From JAMCXS01 sp964459065 (GTDB lineage: Bacteria > Acidobacteriota > Terriglobia > UBA7540): 36,607 nt of DNA. Shown here in pieces: positions 1-7,832 of the stretch. The notes under the pieces were generated by a model. That model did no database searches. It worked only from the letters and a program-made list of their open reading frames with translations, and was not told where the DNA came from. The DNA is taken from NCBI GenBank assembly GCA_964459065.1, contig CAYWMN010000002.1:1-36607 (forward strand), in the 5' to 3' direction. Both the position numbers and the translations under genes were made by a program. Numbering within the stretch: position 1 is the stretch's first letter; each line of letters starts with the position of its first letter.

Positions 1-1573
1 TATCGTCAAGATCAGGATGCGGCATCGGCTCTACACTAAGATAAACATGGCCATATTGGCCACGGCCGCCGGTTTGCCGGATGTACTTGCCTTCGCCCTG
101 GGCGCTCTTACTGATCGTCTCACGGTAGGCCACTTGAGGACGGCCGACATTGGCGGCCACCTTAAACTCCCGCATCATACGGTCAACCAGGACCTCAAGG
201 TGCAACTCACCCATGCCGGAGATCAGCGTCTCTCCCGTATCCGGGTCCGTATGAACGTGAAAAGTGGGATCTTCCTGGGTCAGCTTTTCCAGCGCCCCGG
301 CAAGCTTTTCCTGATCCGCCTTGGTCTTGGGCTCAATCGCAACGGAAATCACCGGAGCAGGAAACTCCATGGCCTCAAAGGCTACAGGAGACGATTCCAC
401 ACAGACCGTGTCGCCCGTCGAAACACTCTTCAGCCCTACGGCCGCCGCAATGTCGCCGGCAAAAACTTCACTAATCTCTTCGCGCTTATTGGCATGCATC
501 TTCAACAAACGCCCAATGCGCTCCCGCCGGCCGAGCCGGGGGTTAAAGACCGTGTCCCCGCTCTTCAGACTCCCCGAATAAACCCGCATAAAAGCGAGCT
601 GACCCACAAACGGGTCCGTCATAATCTTGAAGGCAAGAGCGGAAAACGGCTCATTATCGTCGGCTCGCCGCACCACTTTCTGCTCTTCATCAGAAGGATT
701 CACGCCTTCGATAGGAGGGATGTCAATCGGGGAAGGAAGATAAGCAACAACCGCGTCAAGCAAGGGTTGAACGCCCTTGTTCTTAAAGGCCGAGCCGCAC
801 AGGACCGGCACCGCCTTCAGACCGATCGTGGCTCGTCGAATACTGGCCTGCAGCTCTTCGGGGGTAATCTTCTCGCCGTGGACATACTTTTCCAAAATCT
901 CGTCGTCGACTTCGCCCAAAGCCTCGATCATTTTCTCGCGCTGCTGGCGAACCGTATCGGCAAGGTTGGCGGGGATTTCCTCAAATTCATATCGGGCACC
1001 CAGCGCCTCGCCCTTCCAGACCAGCGCTCTTTCACTGAGGAGATCGACAACACCTTCAAAATTTTCTTCGGCGCCAATCGGCCATTGGATGGGGATCGGG
1101 TTCGCACGAACCTTGGAGCGCAACTGCTCAACGCAGGTCTCAAAGTTCGCGCCGATACGGTCCATTTTATTGACAAAAACCATACGGGGAACCCGGTACT
1201 TGTCAGCCTGCCGCCATACCGTCTCCGTCTGCGGCTCGACGCCTTCCACAGAGCCCAGAATGGCAATCGCTCCATCCAGCACTCGGAGCGACCTTTCAAC
1301 TTCCACGGTAAAATCCACGTGGCCCGGCGTGTCAATGATGTTAACCCGGTAATCTTTCCAAAAACAGGTTGTGGCAGCGGAGGTAATGGTGATACCCCGC
1401 TCCTGCTCCTGCTCCATCCAGTCCATGACGGCCGTGCCCTCATGCACCTCACCCATCTTGTGCGTGATTCCGGTATAGAAGAGGACGCGCTCCGTCGTCG
1501 TCGTCTTACCGGCATCAATATGGGCCATGATGCCGATGTTCCGGGTTTTCTCGAGAGCCACTTGCCTTGGCAT
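1..1573 (-). CDS. fusA: Elongation factor G, N-terminal 524 residues (3' end outside window)
   Basis: Translational GTPase that drives tRNA and mRNA translocation on the ribosome. The reading frame starts at an ATG (complement 1571-1573) giving MPRQVALEKTRNIGIMAHID and stays open to the window edge. The P-loop AHIDAGKTTT is at residues 17-26, followed by switch I RGITIT, then DTPGHVDF and NKMD. The last visible residues (GGRGQYGHVYLSVEP) are the conserved start of domain IV, so roughly the last 170-180 residues of a protein of about 700 are missing because the window ends, not because the gene is broken. It is the third gene of an rpsL-rpsG-fusA (str-type) unit, 168 bases after rpsG. The family identity is certain. 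EF-G paralogues exist in many bacteria, but placement directly behind rpsG points to the main translation factor. Confidence 0.97.
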   Translation of the reverse strand, partial: MPRQVALEKTRNIGIMAHIDAGKTTTTERVLFYTGITHKMGEVHEGTAVMDWMEQEQERGITITSAATTCFWKDYRVNIIDTPGHVDFTVEVERSLRVLDGAIAILGSVEGVEPQTETVWRQADKYRVPRMVFVNKMDRIGANFETCVEQLRSKVRANPIPIQWPIGAEENFEGVVDLLSERALVWKGEALGARYEFEEIPANLADTVRQQREKMIEALGEVDDEILEKYVHGEKITPEELQASIRRATIGLKAVPVLCGSAFKNKGVQPLLDAVVAYLPSPIDIPPIEGVNPSDEEQKVVRRADDNEPFSALAFKIMTDPFVGQLAFMRVYSGSLKSGDTVFNPRLGRRERIGRLLKMHANKREEISEVFAGDIAAAVGLKSVSTGDTVCVESSPVAFEAMEFPAPVISVAIEPKTKADQEKLAGALEKLTQEDPTFHVHTDPDTGETLISGMGELHLEVLVDRMMREFKVAANVGRPQVAYRETISKSAQGEGKYIRQTGGRGQYGHVYLSVEPMPHPDLDD

Positions 1574-1741
1574 AATCTCTTTCGCCTAACAAAACTCCGT
1601 CTGCGCCTTCGCCTCCAGGCGAGGTCAGAATCCAATATCCAGTTGACAGAGGAGGGTCGCTGGATACGACCCACATGGCGGATCGCGGTTCGAGGGCGAA
1701 CCACCTCCCGCCTTACCCGTGTTGACCCCGGCTAGCCGGAG
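1574..1741 (-). other. rpsG-fusA intercistronic spacer with two small dyads
   Basis: This 168-base spacer holds no convincing reading frame. Just after the rpsG stop there is a 12-base perfect palindrome, CCGGCTAGCCGG, at 1728-1739. A second hairpin has arms GGTTCG (1687-1692) and CGAACC (1697-1702) with a 4-base loop. Neither is followed by a T run on the minus strand, so neither looks like an intrinsic terminator. They could be mRNA processing or stabilising structures between cistrons; the function is not shown. Confidence 0.4.
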
Positions 1742-2212
1742 TTACCAGCGGTAATGGGCAAAAGCCTTATTGGCTTCAGCCATGCGGTGAGTGTCATCGC
1801 GCTTCTTGACAGCACCCCCGCGGTTATTCGATGCATCCAAGAGCTCTCCGGTGAGCTTTTCCACCATCGATTTTTCTCCGCGCGCTCGCGCGTAATTCAC
1901 AATCCACCGGATACTCAAAGACGTTTGTCGCTTATGGTTCACTTCTACCGGCACCTGATAGTTTGCGCCGCCGACGCGCCGGCTCTTAACTTCCAGAGTC
2001 GGCCGGGCGTTATCCAGGGCCTTCTTGAAGATTTTCAGCGGCTCCTCGCTCGTTCGTTCGCGAATCAGATCGAGGGCGCCGTAAACAATGCTCTGGGCCT
2101 TCGATTTTTTGCCGCCATACATAATACAGTTCACGAATTTCTGCACGAGTTCTTCTCGATACAGGGGGTCAACTCCCACCACTCGGTGCTCAACATAACC
2201 TTTACGCGGCAT
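1742..2212 (-). CDS. rpsG: 30S ribosomal protein S7
   Basis: Primary 16S rRNA-binding protein that organises the 3' major domain (head) of the small subunit and contacts the E-site tRNA. The 156-residue length is standard. The N-terminus MPRKGYVEHRVVGVDPLY, the central ALDNARPTLEVKSRRVGGA and the C-terminal NKAFAHYRW are typical of S7. The start is the ATG at 2212, behind a purine-rich GAAGAGAAAG stretch. It lies 59 bases after rpsL and before fusA, the usual str order. In E. coli S7 represses its own operon by binding between rpsL and rpsG; whether that applies here cannot be seen. Confidence 0.98.
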   Translation of the reverse strand: MPRKGYVEHRVVGVDPLYREELVQKFVNCIMYGGKKSKAQSIVYGALDLIRERTSEEPLKIFKKALDNARPTLEVKSRRVGGANYQVPVEVNHKRQTSLSIRWIVNYARARGEKSMVEKLTGELLDASNNRGGAVKKRDDTHRMAEANKAFAHYRW

Positions 2213-2271
2213 ACTTTCTCTTCATTCTCCTTGGCATCGCCATCGGCGACTCAGCCGAAAGCCCGAAACAA

Positions 2272-2649
2272 TCAGGAAGCCTTGGGACGCTTCGCTCCGT
2301 ATTTTGAACGGCTCTGGCGACGGTCTGAAACTCCCGCCGAATCAAGCGTTCCACGAATCACGTGATAGCGGACACCGGGCAAATCCTTAACGCGGCCACC
2401 CCGAATCAGCACGATCGAGTGCTCCTGCAGGTTATGCCCCACGCCGGGAATGTACGTCGTCACCTCAAACCCGTTCGTCAGACGAACGCGAGCGACCTTC
2501 CGCAAAGCCGAATTCGGCTTCTTGGGCGTTTGGGTATAGACACGGATGCACACACCCCGCTTCTGCGGAGAACTCTGGAGCGCCGGGCTGGATGTCTTGT
2601 ACCGCTCAATCCGACGTCCGCGGCGAACCAATTGATTAAATGTGGGCAT
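2272..2649 (-). CDS. rpsL: 30S ribosomal protein S12
   Basis: Decoding-centre protein of the small subunit that controls translational accuracy. The 125-residue form begins MPTFNQLVRRGRR; the frame can be read 20 codons further upstream, but the ATG at 2649 is preceded by GAGAGAGGAAG and matches the family N-terminus. The conserved TPKKPNSALRK and the GHNLQEHSIVLIRGGRVKDLPGVRYHV region are present; the Asp in KDLPG is the site often beta-methylthiolated in other bacteria. The lysine in KKPNSAL is the ancestral, streptomycin-sensitive residue. First gene of the rpsL-rpsG-fusA unit, with its own strong promoter at 2737-2765. Confidence 0.98.
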   Translation of the reverse strand: MPTFNQLVRRGRRIERYKTSSPALQSSPQKRGVCIRVYTQTPKKPNSALRKVARVRLTNGFEVTTYIPGVGHNLQEHSIVLIRGGRVKDLPGVRYHVIRGTLDSAGVSDRRQSRSKYGAKRPKAS

Positions 2650-2736
2650 CTTCCTCTCTCCGCGCGTCCCGGCCCGCGACTCAACTCGCAGGCCACCGCG
2701 CCCTGTCAAAACTTAAGCTACGCTCGAAACCTTACA

Positions 2737-2765
2737 AATGTATCAAACAGCCCGGCCAGTGTCAA
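2737..2765 (-). promoter_or_regulatory. Strong sigma70-type promoter for rpsL-rpsG-fusA
   Basis: On the minus strand a perfect -35 TTGACA (2760-2765) is separated by 17 bases from a -10 TACATT (2737-2742; 5 of 6). Transcription should begin near 2730 and give a leader of about 80 bases before the rpsL ATG. The -35 sits only 22 bases beyond the frr stop, so read-through from the upstream genes is also likely. The element is seen directly; its activity is inferred. Confidence 0.8.
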
Positions 2766-2787
2766 GGCTTGATCAGACAAAACAGCG

Positions 2788-3348
2788 CTAATGGCCGCCA
2801 AGAATTTCCTGTTCCTTGCTCTTGCCCTGCCCTTCCAGTTTGACCACGAATTCATCCGTGAGCTTCTGGATATTTTCCAGCCCGCGCTTTTCATCATCCT
2901 CGGAAATCTTCTTGTCTTTCAGCAGCTGCTTTAACTCGTCGTTTGCGTCGCGGCGAATATTCCGGACGGCCGTGCGGTGATTCTCCAGCACCTTGTGAAC
3001 ATGCTTCACCATGTCCCGCCGCCGCTCCTCAGTCAAAGGAGGAATCGGAACCCGCAGGACCTTCCCGTCATTCACCGGGTTCAAACCCAGGTCGGAAGAC
3101 CGGATCGCCTTATCAAGCACAGCAAGCAAACTGGAGTCCCAGGGCTGAACGGTCAACAGAGTGGGCTCGGGAGTTCCCAGCGTGGCTACCTGGCTTAAAG
3201 GAGTCGGGACACCATAATAATCAACCCGCAAGTGATCCAACAAACTCACCGAGGCCCGCCCCGTTCGCAGCGTGGCCAGCTCGTGGCGCAAGTCCTCAGA
3301 GGCTTTCTGCATCCGCGTTTTTGTTTTTTCAAGCGTCTCTTTAATCAT
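2788..3348 (-). CDS. frr: Ribosome recycling factor
   Basis: Acts with EF-G to split post-termination ribosomes. The 186-residue protein has the family hallmarks: LATLRTGRAS near residue 25, DYYGVPTPLSQVATL, and a C-terminal three-helix bundle segment including DDEKRGLENIQKLTDEFV. The length is standard (about 185). The ATG at 3348 begins MIKETLEKTKTRMQ, as in the family. It follows pyrH by 23 bases, so the two are probably cotranscribed with rpsB and tsf, the frequent rpsB-tsf-pyrH-frr order. Unusually, the next gene is rpsL rather than an isoprenoid or lipid gene such as uppS. Confidence 0.98.
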   Translation of the reverse strand: MIKETLEKTKTRMQKASEDLRHELATLRTGRASVSLLDHLRVDYYGVPTPLSQVATLGTPEPTLLTVQPWDSSLLAVLDKAIRSSDLGLNPVNDGKVLRVPIPPLTEERRRDMVKHVHKVLENHRTAVRNIRRDANDELKQLLKDKKISEDDEKRGLENIQKLTDEFVVKLEGQGKSKEQEILGGH

Positions 3349-3371
3349 GGCAGCGACCGTACCTTCAAAAC

Positions 3372-4088
3372 TCAGGCGGCGACAAGGGATCCCACCTTCT
3401 CACCCAGCACAACCCGCTTCAGGTTGCCCGGCACCATCAGGTTAAAAACAATGATCGGCAGATTATTGTCCATGCACAATGATACCGCCGTCGTATCCAT
3501 CACGGCGAGCCCACGGGAAAGCACATCCAGGTAATTGATCTTGGCAATCATCTTGGCGTCTGCAACCTTGGCGGGGTCCGCATCATAAACCCCATTCACT
3601 CTTGTCGCCTTCAGGACGACTTCCGCCTTGAGTTCCATCGCCCGAAGAGCAGCGGCCGTGTCTGTCGAAAAATAAGGATTTCCGGTTCCCGCTGCCAGCA
3701 CCACGACTCGGCCCTTCTCCAGGTGACGGATGGCGCGGCGGCGAATAAACGGCTCGGCGATTTCCCGAATCTCCAGGGCCGTAACAACCCGAGTCATCGA
3801 ACCAGCCGTTTCCAAGGCATCCTGCAACGCCAGGGCATTGATAATCGTAGCCAGCATCCCCATCTGATCGGCAACCACTCGGTCGATGCCATGCTGGGAA
3901 GCGGCTACGCCGCGAATAAAATTGCCCCCCCCGACGACAACCGCTACCTGAACGCCCATTTCGCGAACTTCGTTGACTTCAGAAGCGATTCTGGAAGCAA
4001 CTGCAGGGTCAACGCCAAAGCCCTGGGAGCCCAGCAGGGCTTCCCCGCTCAGCTTGAGAAGAATACGTCGAAAAGCAGGCTCGATCAT
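3372..4088 (-). CDS. pyrH: Uridylate kinase (UMP kinase)
   Basis: Phosphorylates UMP to UDP in pyrimidine nucleotide synthesis; bacterial hexameric amino-acid-kinase fold. The 238-residue protein shows the ATP/UMP-site motif RILLKLSGEAL at residues 8-18, VVVGGGNFIRG near residue 50, DQMGMLATIINALAL, and the AGTGNPYFSTDTAAALRA segment typical of PyrH. The start ATG at 4088 has no strong Shine-Dalgarno, only GTGGAATC upstream, which suggests translational dependence on tsf, 40 bases upstream. Confidence 0.98.
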   Translation of the reverse strand: MIEPAFRRILLKLSGEALLGSQGFGVDPAVASRIASEVNEVREMGVQVAVVVGGGNFIRGVAASQHGIDRVVADQMGMLATIINALALQDALETAGSMTRVVTALEIREIAEPFIRRRAIRHLEKGRVVVLAAGTGNPYFSTDTAAALRAMELKAEVVLKATRVNGVYDADPAKVADAKMIAKINYLDVLSRGLAVMDTTAVSLCMDNNLPIIVFNLMVPGNLKRVVLGEKVGSLVAA

Positions 4089-4128
4089 GGCTTGATTCCA
4101 CTGGCTTGCCCAGCTTCAACATCAGGAC

Positions 4129-4764
4129 TCAGCTGGCGTCCCCGTCAGCCTCCGGCTTGCCAATTCCCTCCCCTACTTTGAAACGGGAAAAACGGCGCAC
4201 CATGATGTTCTCGCCGAATTTCGCCACCGTGGCGACAATCAACTCTCCAACAGTCTGGCTTCCCGCAGTGTCCTTGATAAAGCGCTGCTCATACAGGCAG
4301 TTTTCTTCATAAAACTTACCCAGCCTGCCTTCAATGATGCGGGTAACAACGTTATCCGGCTTGCCGCTGCCCGCCAATTGGGCGCGCAAAACTTCCTGCT
4401 CGCGCTCCACCAATTCCGGAGGCACATCCTCTTTGCGAACAAAGCGCGGGTCCGTTGCACAGATTTGCATCGCCAGGTCATGGACCAGCGTCTGGAACTC
4501 AGCGTTGCGAGCCACGAAGTCGCTTTCGCAGTTGACTTCAATAATGACGCCGATCTTGCCGCCGGCGTGAATATAGGCCCCGACAGAACCCTCCGTGGCC
4601 ACGCGGCTTGCCTTCTTGGCGGCGACCGCCTGCCCACGCTTGCGCAGAACCGTAAAGGCCTGCTCGGGATCGCCGCCCGCCTCATCCAGAGCCTTCTTGC
4701 ACTCCATCATGGGCGCACCGCTCATCTCCCTCAGCTTCTTGACTGCTTCCATTGAACCTGCCAT
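4129..4764 (-). CDS. tsf: Elongation factor Ts
   Basis: Nucleotide exchange factor for EF-Tu. About 211 residues, a short form like that of Thermus, not the longer enterobacterial type. The N-terminal UBA-like domain (VKKLREMSGAPMMECKKAL) and the exchange core (IEVNCESDFVARNAEF) are clear. Start choice: the frame can be extended 8 codons to a GTG at 4788, but that codon lies directly against the intrinsic terminator upstream. The ATG at 4764 follows GGAGGG with a long 12-base spacing, and a further ATG lies four codons downstream. The C-terminal half lacks the coiled-coil insertion of long EF-Ts. Expression is probably lowered relative to rpsB by the terminator between them. Confidence 0.96.
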   Translation of the reverse strand: MAGSMEAVKKLREMSGAPMMECKKALDEAGGDPEQAFTVLRKRGQAVAAKKASRVATEGSVGAYIHAGGKIGVIIEVNCESDFVARNAEFQTLVHDLAMQICATDPRFVRKEDVPPELVEREQEVLRAQLAGSGKPDNVVTRIIEGRLGKFYEENCLYEQRFIKDTAGSQTVGELIVATVAKFGENIMVRRFSRFKVGEGIGKPEADGDAS

Positions 4765-4789
4765 TCCGATCTCATACCCTCCAGACACG

Positions 4790-4823
4790 AAAAAGGTAGG
4801 CGGAGTTGCCGAACTCGCCTACC
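4790..4823 (-). terminator. Intrinsic terminator/attenuator between rpsB and tsf
   Basis: Read on the minus strand, GGTAGGCG pairs with CGCCTACC, and AGTT with AACT inside it (one bulged C), around a CGGC loop at 4795-4823. Five T residues follow at 4794-4790. This is a complete Rho-independent terminator placed 30-odd bases after the rpsB stop and just upstream of tsf. Because tsf has no obvious promoter of its own, partial read-through is the simplest explanation. Confidence 0.8.
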
Positions 4824-4855
4824 GCTGTAGTAAAAAGCACTTCTTTCTCTAAATC

Positions 4856-5854
4856 TCAGGCGCCGGCTTCACCGAATGCCGGCCCATCGTCACCATCACC
4901 CCGGCGGCCGCGGCCCTTTCCGGGAACCCGCTTCTTCCTGGGCACGCGCACGCGTCCATCAGCGTCTTCTTGCGCGGCCTCAACCGCAGAGGAACCTTCC
5001 GGGTCACCCGCTTCGGAATAGGTCTCGAAACCCTCCGCACCTTCACCTTCCGGCCCCAACTCGGCCGCTTCAGCTTCACCTGCAGCGATAGCCTCGGCTT
5101 CCCGCTGCCTTTCAAGCTCTTCTGCGGCCCTCTCCGCCGCAATTTTCTCCTCCTCCATTTGCTTTTCGAGAGCCTGCTGCCGGCCTTCCAGAACGGAGTC
5201 AGCCGCCCGGGAGGAGAACAGTCGAATCGCGCGGAGGGCGTCGTCATTACCGGGAATCACATAGTCCACAACGTCCGGGTTGCAATTCGTATCCACAACC
5301 GCCACAACCGGAATGCCCAGTTTCCGAGCTTCCAGCACGGCAATCTCTTCTTTGTTCGAATCGATTACAAAAAGCGTGTCAGGCAAACCCGGCATCTCTT
5401 TGATCCCGGCCAGGTTCTGCTCCAAATGCTTCCGCTCGCGCTCAAGCCGCAAAACCTCTTTTTTGGTCAGCAGTTCGTAGCGGCCGTCCTCACTCATTTC
5501 GTCCAACTCCCGCAGGCGTTGGATCGATTTCTGAATTGTCGAATAGTTGGTCAGCAACCCGCCGAGCCACCGGTGGTTAACATAGAACATCCCACAGCGC
5601 TTGGCCTCCTCGGCGACCGCTTCCTGCGCCTGGCGCTTGGTTCCGACAAACAAAACCGTCTTACCCTCGCGGGCCAGATCAGCAAGATACCGGGTGGCTT
5701 CCTTGAACAGTTTGAGAGTTTTCTGGAGGTCGATAATGTAAATACCATTGCGCTCGCCGTAGATATACTCCTTCATCTTGGGATTCCAACGGCGGGTCTG
5801 GTGGCCGAAGTGTACTCCAGCCTCCAAAAACTCTTTCATAGTGACGTTAGCCAA
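4856..5854 (-). CDS. rpsB: 30S ribosomal protein S2 with long C-terminal extension
   Basis: Small-subunit protein needed to recruit bS1. The core (residues 1 to about 230) has MKEFLEAGVHFGHQTRRWNPKM, YIIDLQKTLKLF, RWLGGLLTNYSTI, the IDSNKEEIAVLEARKLGIPV segment and NPDVVDYVIPGNDDALRAI. The start is a TTG at 5854 preceded by GGTGGAGGAGAT; the resulting MANVTMKEFL matches the family, while the ATG five codons later is too far from the Shine-Dalgarno. Length is 332 residues against about 240-260 in model bacteria. The extra 100 residues are Ala/Glu-rich (a probable helix, residues about 230-275), then low complexity, ending in a basic patch KKRVPGKGRGRR and an acidic/Gly tail. Precedes tsf, as in most bacteria. 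Confidence 0.97.
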   Translation of the reverse strand: MANVTMKEFLEAGVHFGHQTRRWNPKMKEYIYGERNGIYIIDLQKTLKLFKEATRYLADLAREGKTVLFVGTKRQAQEAVAEEAKRCGMFYVNHRWLGGLLTNYSTIQKSIQRLRELDEMSEDGRYELLTKKEVLRLERERKHLEQNLAGIKEMPGLPDTLFVIDSNKEEIAVLEARKLGIPVVAVVDTNCNPDVVDYVIPGNDDALRAIRLFSSRAADSVLEGRQQALEKQMEEEKIAAERAAEELERQREAEAIAAGEAEAAELGPEGEGAEGFETYSEAGDPEGSSAVEAAQEDADGRVRVPRKKRVPGKGRGRRGDGDDGPAFGEAGA

Positions 5855-5892
5855 ATCTCCTCCACCTTCGAAAAATCACAGGGTCTCGGCGA

Positions 5893-5909
5893 CCTGAGCC
5901 GCGCTCAGG
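5893..5909 (-). promoter_or_regulatory. Hairpin in rpsB leader
   Basis: In the 80-base gap between rpsI and rpsB, CCTGAG (5893-5898) and CTCAGG (5904-5909) form a 6-bp stem with a 5-base GC loop in the mRNA. There is no T run, so it is not a terminator. S2 autoregulation through an rpsB leader RNA is known in other bacteria; whether this stem is part of such a target is only a guess. Confidence 0.3.
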
Positions 5910-5934
5910 CCTGAAAGCCCAAAATCTGCCAGGG

Positions 5935-6330
5935 TTACCGCTTCGAGAACTGGAACCGTTTGCGAGCGCCCTTCTGGCCGTACTTCTTTCTTTCTTTGGC
6001 ACGGGGATCCCGGGTAAGGAAATCACCCTGCCGCAAACGCGAGCGCAACTCAGGGTTGTAACGAACCAAGGCCCGCGCAATCCCCAGCTTTGCGGCCCCG
6101 GCCTGACTGTGAACTCCACCGCCCGAGGCGTTCACGGCGATGTCAAACTTGTCGGCGTTTTCCGTAAAAACCAGCGGCTGGCGAACTTCAACGCGCAAGA
6201 CTTCGGCGGGAAAATAGCTTTCAAGGGACTTATGGTTCACCTGAATCTTTCCGGTGCCGGGACTCAACTTAACCCGCGCCACAGAAGTCTTTCTCCGCCC
6301 AGTCCCCCAAACCTCGTTTAACTCTGTCAC
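5935..6330 (-). CDS. rpsI: 30S ribosomal protein S9
   Basis: Small-subunit head protein whose C-terminal tail reaches the P-site tRNA. 131 residues, standard length. Recognisable by GTGRRKTSVARVKLSPGTG, the NASGGGVHSQAGAAKLGIARAL core and the C-terminal RKKYGQKGARKRFQFSKR, which ends in the universal Lys-Arg. The start is a GTG at 6330 behind AAGGAGCAGGG. It follows rplM by 33 bases, the near-universal rplM-rpsI pair. Confidence 0.98.
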   Translation of the reverse strand: MTELNEVWGTGRRKTSVARVKLSPGTGKIQVNHKSLESYFPAEVLRVEVRQPLVFTENADKFDIAVNASGGGVHSQAGAAKLGIARALVRYNPELRSRLRQGDFLTRDPRAKERKKYGQKGARKRFQFSKR

Positions 6331-6363
6331 CCCTGCTCCTTACTTGAAAGTCTCAAACAACAC

Positions 6364-6798
6364 TTACGACTTCAGGCTCGCGGCCTCCGGCCGCTGAGCC
6401 TGGTGCGTATGGGTGGAACCCGCATACACCTTCAGCCGCTTCCTCATCCGGTCGCCCATGCGCGTCTTGGGAAGCATGCCGGAGATCGCCTCCCGCACCA
6501 GCATTTCCGGTTTCCGCTCAAGAAGCTTCCGCGCGGTCGTTTCCCGAAGTCCTCCGGGATATCCCGTGTAATGCCGATAATACTTCTGGTCGAGCTTGTT
6601 GCCCGTCAGACGAATCTTCTCGGCGTTAATCACAATAATCCCTTCCCGATGATCGGAAAAGGGAGTCCAATCCGGCGAGTCCTTTCCCATCAGGACTCGA
6701 GCAGTCCGGGCCGCCAGGCGGCCTAAAACCGCCCCTTCAGCGTCCACAACATGCCAACGTATTTCTCCGTGCCGGTCTTTCAAAAAGTAAGTCTTCAC
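6364..6798 (-). CDS. rplM: 50S ribosomal protein L13
   Basis: Early-assembly large-subunit protein. The frame can be read from 6843, but the family begins with a K-T-Y-F motif, and the GTG at 6798 giving VKTYFLKDRHGEIRWHVVDA sits six bases after GAGGG, so it is chosen as start (144 residues, standard). Conserved parts are AEGAVLGRLAARTARVLMGKD, VINAEKIRLTGNKLDQKYYRHYTGYPGG and REAISGMLPKTRMGDRMRKRLKVYAG. First gene of the minus-strand translation block; a promoter candidate lies at 6836-6865. Confidence 0.97.
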   Translation of the reverse strand: MKTYFLKDRHGEIRWHVVDAEGAVLGRLAARTARVLMGKDSPDWTPFSDHREGIIVINAEKIRLTGNKLDQKYYRHYTGYPGGLRETTARKLLERKPEMLVREAISGMLPKTRMGDRMRKRLKVYAGSTHTHQAQRPEAASLKS

Positions 6799-6835
6799 AC
6801 TACTATCCCTCGAAATATAACGGCTTAACCCTACT

Positions 6836-6865
6836 ATGATCACCCCGGAGCCCCGATTTTGTCAA
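6836..6865 (-). promoter_or_regulatory. Probable promoter for rplM-rpsI
   Basis: A perfect -35 TTGACA (6860-6865) is followed after 18 bases by GATCAT (6836-6841; 4 of 6 to the -10 consensus) on the minus strand. Transcription would start near 6829, about 30 bases before the GTG. The -35 is strong and the -10 weak, so activation or a shifted -10 is possible. Confidence 0.5.
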
Positions 6866-6969
6866 CACCATCATCTCCATTAAAATCTCTGCGGGCGATT
6901 CTTCCATCTCCACAATCCATTCATCCCGGCAAAGGCTCTTTTATCCGTTCAACATGCAACGTCTCCTGC

Positions 6970-6975
6970 TAGAAT
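6970..6975 (+). promoter_or_regulatory. Possible -10 element before the metallo-beta-lactamase-fold gene
   Basis: TAGAAT (5 of 6) lies 20 bases before the ATG, with a poor -35 (TTCAAC, 6948-6953) 16 bases upstream. Weak candidate only. The 197-base divergent gap between rplM and this gene otherwise shows nothing clear. Confidence 0.3.
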
Positions 6976-6995
6976 GGGAGGCCTGAAAGGTCAAG

Positions 6996-7718
6996 ATGCA
7001 AACCTCACCATGGAAAGCGGAAGTCCTGCTGGCCGGCAACTGGCGGAGCGCAACTTCTGCCCTGATAACCGACGGCGAGCATCACATCGTGGTTGACACC
7101 GGGATGCCGCACGAAGCGCACCTGCTGCTCGAAGCCCTGGAACGGCGCGGGCTCGACGCGTCGGATATTCATCAGGTAATCAATACTCATTTCCATATCG
7201 ATCACGTCTTGAATAACGTGCTTTTCCCGAATAGCCTGATTTACGGCTCCCAGGAATCCTACGACTGGTGCTGTTCGCTCTACTCCGATCTAGGTGATGA
7301 ACAGCATTGGGAACAGCGATTATTGAAGTACTATCCGGAGATGTCCGGCTATGGCTACGCCCTCGAACACATGCACCAGATGCGGAAGTTCACCTTGCGC
7401 TGGTGGGACCCCGGCAGGCTGGGCCAAAAGTCCCAGCATCGGTGGATTGAGCAACACCCTTTGCCCGACGGCCTTGAGACCTTCTTCACTTCGGGCCATG
7501 TTCCCGGACACGTCTCAATCATTATACCCGATGGCTCGCAGCAGACCATCATCGCGGGCGATGCGTTCATCAGCCGCGCCAACGACGATCGCGTCTTCAC
7601 CATGATTCCCCATAACCGGGAGCAGGCCCGGATCGACCGGGAGCAGGTGCTGGCCCGCGGCGGACGAATCTTCCCCGGGCACGATGCTGAATTCACCCAT
7701 CCACCGAACGACCGTTAA
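6996..7718 (+). CDS. Metallo-beta-lactamase-fold hydrolase
   Basis: Zinc-dependent hydrolase of unknown substrate, 240 residues, no signal peptide, hence cytoplasmic. The metal motif THFHIDH gives His65, His67, Asp69 and His70. Further ligands are probably His in TSGHVPGH, Asp in IIAGDAF and His in FPGHDAEF. The layout (an early VDTG strand, HxHxDH, then a long insertion rich in Trp and Tyr) resembles glyoxalase-II-like and MBLAC1-like proteins, not true beta-lactamases. The ATG at 6996 follows GAAAGGTCAAG. It is divergent from rplM and convergent with the reductase gene, so it is probably monocistronic. The fold is secure; the substrate is unknown. Confidence 0.88.
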   Translation: MQTSPWKAEVLLAGNWRSATSALITDGEHHIVVDTGMPHEAHLLLEALERRGLDASDIHQVINTHFHIDHVLNNVLFPNSLIYGSQESYDWCCSLYSDLGDEQHWEQRLLKYYPEMSGYGYALEHMHQMRKFTLRWWDPGRLGQKSQHRWIEQHPLPDGLETFFTSGHVPGHVSIIIPDGSQQTIIAGDAFISRANDDRVFTMIPHNREQARIDREQVLARGGRIFPGHDAEFTHPPNDR

Positions 7719-7832
7719 TCTCAGAAAATTCCGTTTCCTCATCAACCCATCATCTCTGCCAGTCATTCAGAGCTTTTCCCGCGCTGCGGGCCGGCTCGCT
7801 GCGCGCCATCAGTGAAGCTCACCCCGGAAACG

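Noticed and set aside
17..1735. Plus-strand open frame of 572 codons
   Set aside because: It is the antisense shadow of fusA; its codons mirror the conserved EF-G frame, and it shows no family features.
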